This document shows positions 52,809 to 60,691 of a stretch of DNA of 64,000 bases, in pieces (within the stretch, counting starts at the first letter, position 1; every line of letters starts with the position of its first letter). The notes beneath the pieces are model-generated. The model was not told the origin of the DNA and did not search any database. It was given only the letters and a program-made list of their open reading frames with translations. The translations under genes were made by a program, and so were the position numbers. The stretch lies in contig CP107216.1 in assembly GCA_025757645.1 (NCBI GenBank), positions 991,501 through 1,055,500 of the forward strand, in the 5' to 3' direction. The DNA is from Clostridiales bacterium. Lineage in GTDB: Bacteria; Bacillota; Clostridia; Oscillospirales; Oscillospiraceae.

Positions 52809-54422
52809 TCAGCCCCAGAGGGCGGTCAGCATGGGAATGATCTGCTTTTTGCGGCTCATCACGCCGGGCAGGAACACGGCGTTGTCCTTCGGCTCGACCG
52901 AGAAGGCGGAGCGGATCGTGTCGTCACTGCCGATGTAGAGCAGGTTCGTGCCCTCCAGGAGCACGTCCGTGACCATGAGCGCGATCATGTCATAGTGCTG
53001 CTGCTCGAGCTTCGTGGCCATGACGGCCAGCAGCTCGTCCTTGCGCTCGAGCACCGCGGCCGAGTCGAGCGACGTGACCTGACCGACGCCGAGATAGTGG
53101 TCGGCGATGTGGAACTCCTTGAAGTCGGTGAAGCACAGCTCGTCGGCCGACTTGTCGCCCGCGCTCGAGGCGGCAAAGAGCAGGTTGCCCAGCTCCTTGA
53201 GCGAGACGTTGGCGATGCGGGCCAGACGCTCTGCCATGGCGATGTCGCGCTTCGTGCACGTGGGGGATTTGAACATGACCGTGTCGGACAAAATGGCGCC
53301 CGCCATCAGGCCCGCCATGTTCGGAGACGGCATGACGCCGTGCTCCTGATACATATTGGTGATGATGGTCGTCGTGCTGCCGACGGGCTCGTTGCGCACG
53401 CGGATGGGCTGCGTGGTCTGAATGTCGGCCAGGCGGTGGTGGTCGATGATCTCGAGGATCTCGGCCTGCTCCAGACCGGGCACTGCCTGCGCCATCTCGT
53501 TGTGGTCGACCAGCACGACGCGCTTGCGCCGCGGACGCAGCAGGTGATAGCGCGAGAGCGTGCCGACGACCTTTTCGTTCTCGTCGAGCACGGGGTAGCA
53601 GCGGTAGCGGCTCTCGAGCACGACCTCACGCACGTCGTCGATGTAATCATCGAGGTGGAAGCTGACCAGATCCTCCGTGTTGCACGGGCGGGAGATCGGG
53701 ATCGCCTGATACACCAGTCGCGCCACGCGGCTGGCATCGAGCGGGGTAGAGATGACGCAGGTCTTGCCGGCGTTTTCAAGCCACGCGGGATCGACGTCGG
53801 TCTGGCAGAGGATGATGCACTGCACGCCGATGTCGAGCGCGCGGCGGATCATATCCGGCTGGTTACCGCAGAGAATGATGCTGTCGGGGTCGGAGAAGAG
53901 CAGGTTGTCGCAGCTCTGTGGCAGGGCGATCGTCACCACGCCGGACACGCGGTCGACCTGCTCGGCGCCGTCGTTGAGGATGCGTCCCTCGATGACGCTC
54001 AGGAGGTTGAACAGCGGCAGCGCGTCCACGTGCCGGTCGCTGATCGTGCGCATGCTGTAGGCCGCGATATCGCCGGCGGAGAGCATACCGTAGAGCGTGC
54101 CGTCCTCGTTGATGATGGGCATGGCGGAGATGTCCTGGTCGCGCATGATGTGCCAGGCGCGGTCCATCGTGACGCTGGAGTTGAGCGCCGGCGGCGTGTC
54201 AAAGTCCAGATCGCGCACCTGCGTGCGGACGTTGCTGATCGTGACCGGCTCCTGAAAGCCGAAGCGATCGAGCAGACGCTTCGTCTCATCGCTGATGTGG
54301 CCGAGATGTGCGGCCACGTAATCCCGGTTGCCGAGCGCGTTGCGCAGTGCGGCATAGGAAATGGCGGCCGCGATGGAGTCCGTGTCCGGATTCCGGTGGC
54401 CGGTGACGTAGATTCTGTTCAT
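52809..54422 (-). CDS. Manganese-dependent inorganic pyrophosphatase with CBS and DRTGG inserts
   Basis: The 537-residue protein is a family II (DHH) pyrophosphatase: HRNPDTDSIAAA at the start, VLVDHNE and IDHHR motifs, GSTTTIITNMY, and a C-terminal DHHA2 domain. Between the first motif and DHNE lies an insert (about residues 65-300) with two CBS halves and a DRTGG-like domain, which bind adenine nucleotides and tune the enzyme in Clostridia. It hydrolyses pyrophosphate. AAAGGAG precedes the ATG at 54422. It is a single gene with its own promoter. Confidence 0.92.
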   Translation of the reverse strand: MNRIYVTGHRNPDTDSIAAAISYAALRNALGNRDYVAAHLGHISDETKRLLDRFGFQEPVTISNVRTQVRDLDFDTPPALNSSVTMDRAWHIMRDQDISAMPIINEDGTLYGMLSAGDIAAYSMRTISDRHVDALPLFNLLSVIEGRILNDGAEQVDRVSGVVTIALPQSCDNLLFSDPDSIILCGNQPDMIRRALDIGVQCIILCQTDVDPAWLENAGKTCVISTPLDASRVARLVYQAIPISRPCNTEDLVSFHLDDYIDDVREVVLESRYRCYPVLDENEKVVGTLSRYHLLRPRRKRVVLVDHNEMAQAVPGLEQAEILEIIDHHRLADIQTTQPIRVRNEPVGSTTTIITNMYQEHGVMPSPNMAGLMAGAILSDTVMFKSPTCTKRDIAMAERLARIANVSLKELGNLLFAASSAGDKSADELCFTDFKEFHIADHYLGVGQVTSLDSAAVLERKDELLAVMATKLEQQHYDMIALMVTDVLLEGTNLLYIGSDDTIRSAFSVEPKDNAVFLPGVMSRKKQIIPMLTALWG

Positions 54423-54468
54423 GTATTGTGTAACTCCTTTGGCGTTGTTGTGAGGTAAACCATATCAT

Positions 54469-54496
54469 ATTATAATCTGACGCCCTGCCTTGTCAA
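54469..54496 (-). promoter_or_regulatory. Pyrophosphatase promoter
   Basis: TTGACA (54496-54491), 16-base spacer, TATAAT (54474-54469) on the minus strand: both boxes match consensus. Confidence 0.85.
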
Positions 54497-54542
54497 TCGT
54501 TGTTCGGAAAAGTGCAAAAACTGTCCGGTTTGTTGGCAGGCC

Positions 54543-54563
54543 TCTGGTCATGGTCTGACCAGA
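54543..54563. promoter_or_regulatory. Upstream GntR/FCD operator (O1) of cluster 2
   Basis: The inverted repeat TCTGGTCA-N5-TGACCAGA contains TGGT-CTG-ACCA (54551-54561), the GntR FadR-subfamily pattern TGGT-N3-ACCA. It lies about 45 bases upstream of the -35 box. Confidence 0.7.
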
Positions 54564-54608
54564 TACGTTGTGATAAGCGATAAAAATGGGACAGTTGACG
54601 AAAACCAG

Positions 54609-54637
54609 TTGCACATTGTCAAAAATTATGCTATCTT
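54609..54637 (+). promoter_or_regulatory. Promoter of dehydratase cluster 2
   Basis: TTGCAC (54609-54614), 17-base spacer, TATCTT (54632-54637). Confidence 0.6.
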
Positions 54638-54651
54638 TGGTTCAAAAGGCT

Positions 54652-54666
54652 TCTGGTCGAACCAGA
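54652..54666. promoter_or_regulatory. Downstream GntR/FCD operator (O2) of cluster 2
   Basis: TCTGGT-CGA-ACCAGA is a perfect inverted repeat of the TGGT-N3-ACCA type, just after the expected transcription start. It fits repression by the GntR-type regulator encoded as the last gene of this operon. Confidence 0.75.
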
Positions 54667-54713
54667 TGTAAGACCGGAGACCCGCGACGAACTGTGAGAG
54701 GTGGAAGCAAACC

Positions 54714-55910
54714 ATGAAAGACCTGAAGCATCTGATCTATTTTGAGAATCTGCTGCAGGAGGCCAACAACGAGCTGGTACAGCAGGCCAAGGCGGAGGGG
54801 GAACACGCCCTGGGCTACACCTGCTATTTCGTGCCGGAGACGCTGCTGAACCTGCCCGGCTGCTTCTCGAGCCGCCTGCGTGCGCCGAACACCGGCAGCA
54901 TCGACGTGGGCACGTACTACATGTCGAGCAAGATCTGCTCTTACACCCGCAGCATCCTCGAGCGCGGCATCGAGGGCGGTTATGACTATCTCGACGCGCT
55001 GCTCTCGTCCGAGACGTGCCAGATGATGCACCGCGGTCACGAGCATTTCGAGATTCTCGGCCTTGTGAAGGAGAAAAACCCGCAGTTTTTCATGAGCATG
55101 ATGGACGTGCCGTTCTCGGACGAGGACTTCGCCGTCGATCACTATGAGGAGCAGCTGCGCGTGCACGTGCTCGAGCCGCTGCACGAGACCTACGGTATTG
55201 ACATCTCCGATAAGGCGATCCGTGCGGCGATCCGCGACCACAACGAAATTTCCCGCGTCATGACCGAGATCGGCGACCTGCGCAAGGCGGCGAACCCCGT
55301 CATCACGGGCTATGAGTTTCATGTCATCCAGCTCGTGAGTCAGGTGTGCCCGCACAAGCGCATCCTGCCGTACCTCAAGCAGACGCTCACCGAGCTCAAG
55401 CGCCGCAAGCCGGACGCGCGGCCGTGGTTCCGTGTGCGTCTGGTCGTGACCGGCAGCGAGATCGACGACCCCGCGTTCACGAAGCTCATCGAGGACTGCG
55501 GCGCAATGGTCGTGGCTGACCGCTACTGCTACGGCAGTCTGCCCGGCCGCGAGCAGATCGAAATTCTCGACGGGGAGACGCCGCTGCGCGCCGTTGCCCG
55601 CCACTATCTGCGCACGAGCCAGTGCCCGCGCTTCATGGAGCGCGCGCGTTCCGACGGCCGCCGCACCTACATCCGCGACCTGTGCCGGGAATACGGCGCC
55701 GACGGCGTGCTCTACGAGCAGATGAAGTTCTGCGAGTTCTGGAGCTATGAGCGCGTGCTCGGCGTGCACATCCTGCAGGAGGAGCTGGGCATCCCGACCG
55801 TCGGCATCGAGAAGGAGTACACCCTCGCCGGCGCCGGTCAGCTGCGCACGCGCATTCAGGCGTTTGTGGAGAGTCTCGAGATCAAGCACATTCAGGGAGG
55901 GAAACTGTGA
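54714..55910 (+). CDS. 2-hydroxyacyl-CoA dehydratase-type subunit (cluster 2, smaller)
   Basis: The 398-residue protein is a close paralogue of the cluster 1 smaller subunit, sharing MKDLKHLIYFENLL at the start, NNELVQQAK, YTCY near residue 35, ITGYEFHV, AMVVADRYCYGSLPGRE, KFCEFWSYERVLG and GQLRTRIQAFVESLEIK at the end. Cys residues at the same places probably hold a [4Fe-4S] cluster. GAGAGGTGG precedes the ATG. The promoter just upstream carries two GntR-type operators. Substrate unknown. Confidence 0.85.
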   Translation: MKDLKHLIYFENLLQEANNELVQQAKAEGEHALGYTCYFVPETLLNLPGCFSSRLRAPNTGSIDVGTYYMSSKICSYTRSILERGIEGGYDYLDALLSSETCQMMHRGHEHFEILGLVKEKNPQFFMSMMDVPFSDEDFAVDHYEEQLRVHVLEPLHETYGIDISDKAIRAAIRDHNEISRVMTEIGDLRKAANPVITGYEFHVIQLVSQVCPHKRILPYLKQTLTELKRRKPDARPWFRVRLVVTGSEIDDPAFTKLIEDCGAMVVADRYCYGSLPGREQIEILDGETPLRAVARHYLRTSQCPRFMERARSDGRRTYIRDLCREYGADGVLYEQMKFCEFWSYERVLGVHILQEELGIPTVGIEKEYTLAGAGQLRTRIQAFVESLEIKHIQGGKL

Positions 55911-57448
55911 TGGCGGACAAGAAGGTCAAAGGCGCCGGGGATCGTTTTCTGCCCGGCAGCAATATTGCAAAGCACCGCGAGTGGCGCGGTCTGAAGGATA
56001 CCTGGTACGACTATGTCGAGTGGGTCAAGGTGCTCGGCATTATGGGCGGCTTTGTGGCCAAGAGCCCGGTGCGCATCGCGCGCGGTATGCTGACCTACCG
56101 CTGGATGGGCTCATACCTCGCGGCGCTGAACATGATCGATCGCTGCGTCGAGGGGCTGCGTGGCCCGGCGCTGCGCGTGGCGCGCCTGTACCTCAACACG
56201 ATCATGAAGGGCTCGACGACCTCCATCGCCGAGATGATGATGGGCGACCGCCGCTTCGGTGACAATGCCTTCGGCCGCACGCAGGTCGTGCTTGAGCAGA
56301 CCATGTGCCCGGAGATCCTCGCCGGCTTCAAGAACCTGCGTCCCGCGCAGCTCGAGCCGTTCCAGGGGCTGCTGCTGTGCTACATGGATCAGGGTGCAAA
56401 CCCGTACTATATCGACGCCATGGAGAGCGTCGGCCTGCCGGCGGATTCCTGCCGCCTGTCGAACAATGCCGCCGGCGTCGCACTGCTCGATGAGTTTCCG
56501 AAGATCGGCGCCTGCTGCATCTCCAATAACGCCCCGTGTGACTCGTCGACCATGAACAGCCAGCTCATCGAGCGCCACCTCGACGTGGATACGCTCCCGG
56601 CTGCCATCCCCATGCGCTGGGCCGATCCGCACACGCGCAAGTACGCCCGCGCATCCCTGCGCCGTGTTATCAGCTTTGTCGAGCAGCACACCGGCGAGAC
56701 GTATGACTGGGACGCCTGCCGCGCCATGATGGAAAAGCACAATGATGAGGTGCGCAACGAGATGGAGAAGTGGAACTTCATGGCCACACCCTACACCGCC
56801 GCCGCGCTCGCGGTCCCGGCACTGTTCCATACCTTTTACTATGCGTTCTCCGGCGGCCGGAATCCCGAGGTCATGAAGACCGAGAAAAAGGTCATGCGCA
56901 TCCTTGAGCAGGCGTATGCAGACAAGACCAACTGCTTCCCCAAGACGCGCTACCGCGCCCTCACATGGGGCGGTCCGCCGTGCTACTGGCTGCAGTTCCC
57001 GAACTGGCTGTATAACTGCTGGGGCATTCTGATGATTGCGGGCATGGACCTGTTTTCCGGCAATGTCATCATCGACACGACCGATGAGGAAACCATCCTT
57101 GACGGCATCGCCCGCAACTACGAGACCGGCGTCATGCGCCGCCACCTGACCGGCGGCTGGCAGCACCTCGTGGAGTTCTGGGACGAGGCGGAGAAGTTCC
57201 ACTGCGACATGGTCATCCTGCACGATGACATCACCTGCAAGGGCGCGCTCGGCCTCACGGGCGTCATCCTCGACCAGGCGAAGGAGAAGCAGACGAAGCT
57301 CATGATGGTCTCCAACGACATGTTCGACCACCGCACCATCTCCCGCGCCGACATCCGCCAGCAGGTCAACGACTACATGTACTCCGTCATGCAGGCCGAG
57401 CCGCTCGATGTGTCCCTGCTGCAGTATGACGACTACGAAGGCTGGTAA
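55910..57448 (+). CDS. 2-hydroxyacyl-CoA dehydratase-type subunit (cluster 2, larger)
   Basis: The 512-residue protein pairs with the preceding subunit; its ATG shares one base with that gene's stop. It carries the same C-terminal blocks as the cluster 1 partner: FPNWLYNCWGI, HDDITCKGALGLTGVILDQA, SRADIRQQVNDYM, AEPLDVS. The N-terminal extension again has a hydrophobic, Trp-containing stretch (YVEWVKVLGIMGGFV) absent from HgdA/FldB. Cys-rich region ACCISNNAPCDSST matches a cluster-binding place. AGGGAGGG lies 8 bases before the start. No activase follows. Confidence 0.82.
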   Translation: MADKKVKGAGDRFLPGSNIAKHREWRGLKDTWYDYVEWVKVLGIMGGFVAKSPVRIARGMLTYRWMGSYLAALNMIDRCVEGLRGPALRVARLYLNTIMKGSTTSIAEMMMGDRRFGDNAFGRTQVVLEQTMCPEILAGFKNLRPAQLEPFQGLLLCYMDQGANPYYIDAMESVGLPADSCRLSNNAAGVALLDEFPKIGACCISNNAPCDSSTMNSQLIERHLDVDTLPAAIPMRWADPHTRKYARASLRRVISFVEQHTGETYDWDACRAMMEKHNDEVRNEMEKWNFMATPYTAAALAVPALFHTFYYAFSGGRNPEVMKTEKKVMRILEQAYADKTNCFPKTRYRALTWGGPPCYWLQFPNWLYNCWGILMIAGMDLFSGNVIIDTTDEETILDGIARNYETGVMRRHLTGGWQHLVEFWDEAEKFHCDMVILHDDITCKGALGLTGVILDQAKEKQTKLMMVSNDMFDHRTISRADIRQQVNDYMYSVMQAEPLDVSLLQYDDYEGW

Positions 57449-57464
57449 ACAGGAGGAAATGACG

Positions 57465-57626
57465 ATGAAAAAACTGCTGCCAAAGCTGCTCCTCGGCGCG
57501 GCCGGCGTCTGGGTGGGGAGCATGCTTATCTACTGGTTCAATCTCGATAACAAGGCGATCTATTTCCTGGTGCGCCCGCTGCTGGATAAGCTCTACGACC
57601 ACCGCAAGGTCGACGAGAAGGTCTGA
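57465..57626 (+). CDS. 53-residue membrane protein of dehydratase cluster 2
   Basis: AGGAGG lies 8 bases before an ATG opening 53 codons. The protein has a basic start (MKKLLPKLLL), one hydrophobic helix to about residue 24, then YWFNLDNK and an amphipathic tail ending in DHRKVDEKV. Alignment with the 51-residue protein of cluster 1 places the FNLD-x-K motif in the same position with almost no gaps. Its stop overlaps the regulator start by one base. It is probably part of the dehydratase system; function unknown. Confidence 0.78.
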   Translation: MKKLLPKLLLGAAGVWVGSMLIYWFNLDNKAIYFLVRPLLDKLYDHRKVDEKV

Positions 57627-58333
57627 TGGGATTTCAGCAGATTCAGGCCCCGACGCTCCGGGAACTGTTCGTCGATCAGGTCATCGGCATGATCTTTTCC
57701 GGTGAGCTCCGGGTCGGCGACCGGCTGCCGTCGGAGCGCGAACTGTCCGAGCAGATGCACATCAGCCGCTCGATGGTGCACACCGGGCTCGAGGATCTCG
57801 AGCGCATGGGCTTCGTGCGCATGGAGCCGCGCCGCGGCAACTACATCGAGGACTACGCCCGCCACGGCAATTTTGAGACGCTCATGGCCCTCGGGAAATA
57901 CGGCGGCCAGTTCGACCATGCCATCGAGAGCTCCCTCGTCGAGGCGCGCGACGCGATCGAGGGCGGCGCCATGATCCTGCTCGGCGAGCGCGGCACGCCG
58001 GCCGATATCGACCAGCTGCGCGCCATTACCGACGGGCTGCGCACGTCCCTCGCCGCGGGGGAGGGCATCGCTGCCTACGCGCGGTGGATGCGCAAGTTTG
58101 ACACGACCATCACCGAGCTGAGCGGCAACCTCATCTTCCCGCTGCTCATGAACAGCCTCGCGGACGTGAGCGGCGTGCTCTGGGAGCGGTGCGTGACCTT
58201 CTGGGGGCCGGAGACGGTCATCGAGCAGGAAACGCGCATCACTGCCATGCTCGCCGAGGGCCGCGGCCGCGACGCTGCGCTGTATATCGAGAATATCTAT
58301 CATCACTACTGTGATGCACACCCAAACGAGTAA
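57626..58333 (+). CDS. GntR-family FadR/FCD-type regulator of cluster 2
   Basis: The 235-residue protein has an N-terminal winged helix (LRELFVDQVIGMIFSGELRVGDRLPSERELSEQMHISRSMVHTGLEDLERMGFV) and an all-helical FCD ligand domain (about 80-225), in which His/Asp residues usually hold a metal. It is the last gene of cluster 2, and two TGGT-N3-ACCA operators frame the operon promoter, so it probably represses its own operon until a carboxylate or CoA-derived ligand binds. Confidence 0.9.
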   Translation: MGFQQIQAPTLRELFVDQVIGMIFSGELRVGDRLPSERELSEQMHISRSMVHTGLEDLERMGFVRMEPRRGNYIEDYARHGNFETLMALGKYGGQFDHAIESSLVEARDAIEGGAMILLGERGTPADIDQLRAITDGLRTSLAAGEGIAAYARWMRKFDTTITELSGNLIFPLLMNSLADVSGVLWERCVTFWGPETVIEQETRITAMLAEGRGRDAALYIENIYHHYCDAHPNE

Positions 58334-58364
58334 TACCTTTTCACATCCTTCCCCCCCTATGTAA

Positions 58365-58405
58365 ATCCGCCTGACGGCTGCTGCCGTCAGGCGGATGACT
58401 TTTTC
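58365..58405. terminator. Terminator of dehydratase cluster 2
   Basis: A perfect 14-bp stem (58365-58378 with 58383-58396) followed by GACTTTTT. Confidence 0.88.
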
Positions 58406-58409
58406 GGTG

Positions 58410-58991
58410 TCAGGAGCGGTTCAGGTTGCCGAGATAGCCGAGAATGTTGTCATTGATCTCGCCGGTGAGCGCCTGATTGTAGTTGCAGATGAACGTGCCG
58501 GCGATGAGGATCATCATCGCCTCGGCCTCGTGCATACCGACCTCCTCGCCGTAGATGCGGATGAGGCACTGCTCCATGAGCGTGCGCCACGCGCGGAACT
58601 CCTCCTGCACGAGCCGGCCGATCTCGGGGTCGTAGCGTGCGAGGACATAGGTCTGCGTCGTGGCGTTCGGGCGCTGCTCGTGCGCCGGGGCGTTGGCCAC
58701 ATAGTCCATAAAAGCGTTCATGTACGCGAGGTTGGAGGCATAGTCCGCGCGGTCGTGCCCGGCGAACCACTGGCTGCACTTCTCGCTCATATATTCGCGC
58801 GTATAGCGCACATACGCGAGGATGAGATCGTTTTTGCTCTCGAAATAGTTGAGCAGCTTGGCGTGGCTCATGCCCGCCTCGGCTGCAATGTCGCGCAGGG
58901 ACACGTTCATCATGGGCTTGCGCTCGATGCAGCGCTGAAACGCCATGAGAATGTCCATGCGGATCTGGTCACGGTCGACAATGATCGGCAT
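58410..58991 (-). CDS. TetR-family transcriptional regulator
   Basis: The 193-residue protein has a TetR N-terminal domain (RMDILMAFQRCIERKP, VSLRDIAAEAGMSHAKLLNYFESKNDLILAYV) and a helical ligand domain. GGAGG precedes the ATG. It is divergent from the P-type-ATPase-like gene, whose promoter carries a TGACCAGTTGGTAA semi-palindrome just after the -10 box, so that gene pair is the probable target. The ligand is unknown. Confidence 0.9.
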   Translation of the reverse strand: MPIIVDRDQIRMDILMAFQRCIERKPMMNVSLRDIAAEAGMSHAKLLNYFESKNDLILAYVRYTREYMSEKCSQWFAGHDRADYASNLAYMNAFMDYVANAPAHEQRPNATTQTYVLARYDPEIGRLVQEEFRAWRTLMEQCLIRIYGEEVGMHEAEAMMILIAGTFICNYNQALTGEINDNILGYLGNLNRS

Positions 58992-59023
58992 CTTGGTCGC
59001 CTCCGGGCTACTGGGATGTCTCG

Positions 59024-59052
59024 ATTATACTGCGATTTTCGACGTCCGTCAA
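59024..59052 (-). promoter_or_regulatory. Promoter of the TetR gene
   Basis: TTGACG (59052-59047), 17-base spacer, TATAAT (59029-59024) on the minus strand. Confidence 0.75.
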
Positions 59053-59078
59053 ATGGCCGGGAAAATCCACGCCGCGCC

Positions 59079-59127
59079 TTGACAAAATTGTTGCAGCGTG
59101 CTATCTTTTTTGCTGACCAGTTGGTAA
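59079..59127 (+). promoter_or_regulatory. Promoter and probable TetR operator of the HMA gene pair
   Basis: TTGACA (59079-59084), 17-base spacer, TATCTT (59102-59107), then the semi-palindrome TGACCAGTTGGTAA (59114-59127) over the likely start point. Confidence 0.65.
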
Positions 59128-59149
59128 ATCACGAAAGGCGGCGGCAAAA

Positions 59150-60691
59150 ATGACGGACGTGATCCTGCGCATCTCGGGCATGGACTGCGGCGCCTGCGCG
59201 GTGCGCATCGTGTGCGCGCTGCGGGGGCTGCCGGGGGTGCATGCGGTGTTCGTGAGCGACACGGCCGGCTGCGCACGCCTGACGTATGACGAGGCGGCCG
59301 TCGGCCTCGGTGAGATCGCGCGCTGCGTACAGCGCGCGGGCTTTGATGTGCCGGTCGAGACGGCGGAGCTGCGCTGCCCGGGCGCGGACGACGGGGCGGA
59401 GGCGCGGTTGCGGGCGGTGTTCGGCGTGCGCAGCGCTGCGCGCGCGGGCGATACCTTCATGGTGACGCTCTGGCCGGTCGGCACGGACGCTGCGGCGCTC
59501 CCGGCGGTGCTCGGCCCGGGCGCGGAGCTGACGGCGCAGCGCGGCGGCGAGGAGGCCCAGCAGGGCCGGACGCGCCAGCGGCTGGCGCGCCGGTTGGGAT
59601 TTGGCGTGCTGCTCACGGCGCTGATGCTGTGGCGGCTGCCGGAGCTCGTGCAGCTTGCGCTGGCGGCAGCGGTGCTCTTCGGCGCGGGCGCAGCGCTCTG
59701 GCGCGGCACGTGGCGCGTGCTGCGCGGCGGCAGTCTCGGGCCGGACGCACCCGGTCTGCTCGCAGCGCTTATCCTGTTTGCGTACAGTGCCTATGCGGCC
59801 TTCACGGGCCTGCGGCCGTGCTTTCCCGCGCCGTGCGGCATCGTCTGCGCGCTGCTGGCGGGGAAGTACGCGGCGCAGCTGGTGCGCGGGGCGCTTCACG
59901 TACCGGTGCGGCGGCTGCGGCATCTGCGCCCGCGCACGGCGACGGTCGTGCGGGACGGCGTGGGGACGCAGGTGGACGCCGACGCGCTCACGCCGCGCAA
60001 CGTGGTGCGCGTTCTGCCGGGCGAGCGTGTCCCGGTCGACGGCGTCGTGTGCTCCGGCACCTGCACAGTCGATGCATCCGCCCTCACGGGCGCAGCCCGG
60101 CCGGCGGAAAAGGCGGTGGGGGACGCAGTTCTGGCCGGCACGCTCAACCGCGCGGGCAGCGCATTCATCACGCCCACGGCGATCGGCGACGCGACGGCGC
60201 TGCAGCGGACGATCGCAGCCCTGCAGCGCGCACAGACCGTGCGCACACCGGAGCAGGTGCGGCTCGAGCGGGCGGCATCACGCCTCACCGCGCTGCTCGT
60301 CCTTTTGGCGATCGGCGTTGGCGCCGTATGGCTTTTCTGGCGGCAGCCGGGCGATCTGGCCCGCGCGCTGACCTGTACGTGCGCTGTGCTGGCCGCCACG
60401 TGTCCCGGCGCGGCCGGGCAGGCCGCGGGTGTCGCCGCGCCGGCAGAGATCGGCCGAGCGGCCGAGCGGGGCGAGCTGCTCACGCACGGCGCGGAGGCGT
60501 CGGCCGCGCGGACGGCGCGCACCGTGCGCCGGTGCATCTGGCTGCTGCTGGCGTATCATGCCGTGTGTCTGCCGCTGGCTGCGTGCGGGGTGATCGGCCC
60601 GGCCGCGGCGGCGGTGCTTGCGTGCGGTGCATCCGGCGGCGTGCTGCTGTGTGCGCTGCGCGGGAAAGAAACGAAGAGGGAGCGGCCATGA
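59150..60691 (+). CDS. Copper-ATPase-like membrane protein lacking the phosphorylation and nucleotide domains
   Basis: The 513-residue protein follows the P1B-ATPase (CopA) plan only in part. Present: an N-terminal heavy-metal domain with GMDCGAC (Cys13, Cys16), the membrane helices, and the actuator-like domain (about 240-335). Altered: the TGES loop reads TGAA at residues 313-316, and the membrane CPC motif reads CPG at 418-420. Missing: the whole P and N domains; no DKTGT, HP or GDGxND motif exists, and the chain goes from about residue 460 straight to the last two helices. The frame is intact. It cannot pump by phosphorylation. It is coupled to the next gene by a 4-base overlap. Confidence 0.8.
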   Translation: MTDVILRISGMDCGACAVRIVCALRGLPGVHAVFVSDTAGCARLTYDEAAVGLGEIARCVQRAGFDVPVETAELRCPGADDGAEARLRAVFGVRSAARAGDTFMVTLWPVGTDAAALPAVLGPGAELTAQRGGEEAQQGRTRQRLARRLGFGVLLTALMLWRLPELVQLALAAAVLFGAGAALWRGTWRVLRGGSLGPDAPGLLAALILFAYSAYAAFTGLRPCFPAPCGIVCALLAGKYAAQLVRGALHVPVRRLRHLRPRTATVVRDGVGTQVDADALTPRNVVRVLPGERVPVDGVVCSGTCTVDASALTGAARPAEKAVGDAVLAGTLNRAGSAFITPTAIGDATALQRTIAALQRAQTVRTPEQVRLERAASRLTALLVLLAIGVGAVWLFWRQPGDLARALTCTCAVLAATCPGAAGQAAGVAAPAEIGRAAERGELLTHGAEASAARTARTVRRCIWLLLAYHAVCLPLAACGVIGPAAAAVLACGASGGVLLCALRGKETKRERP

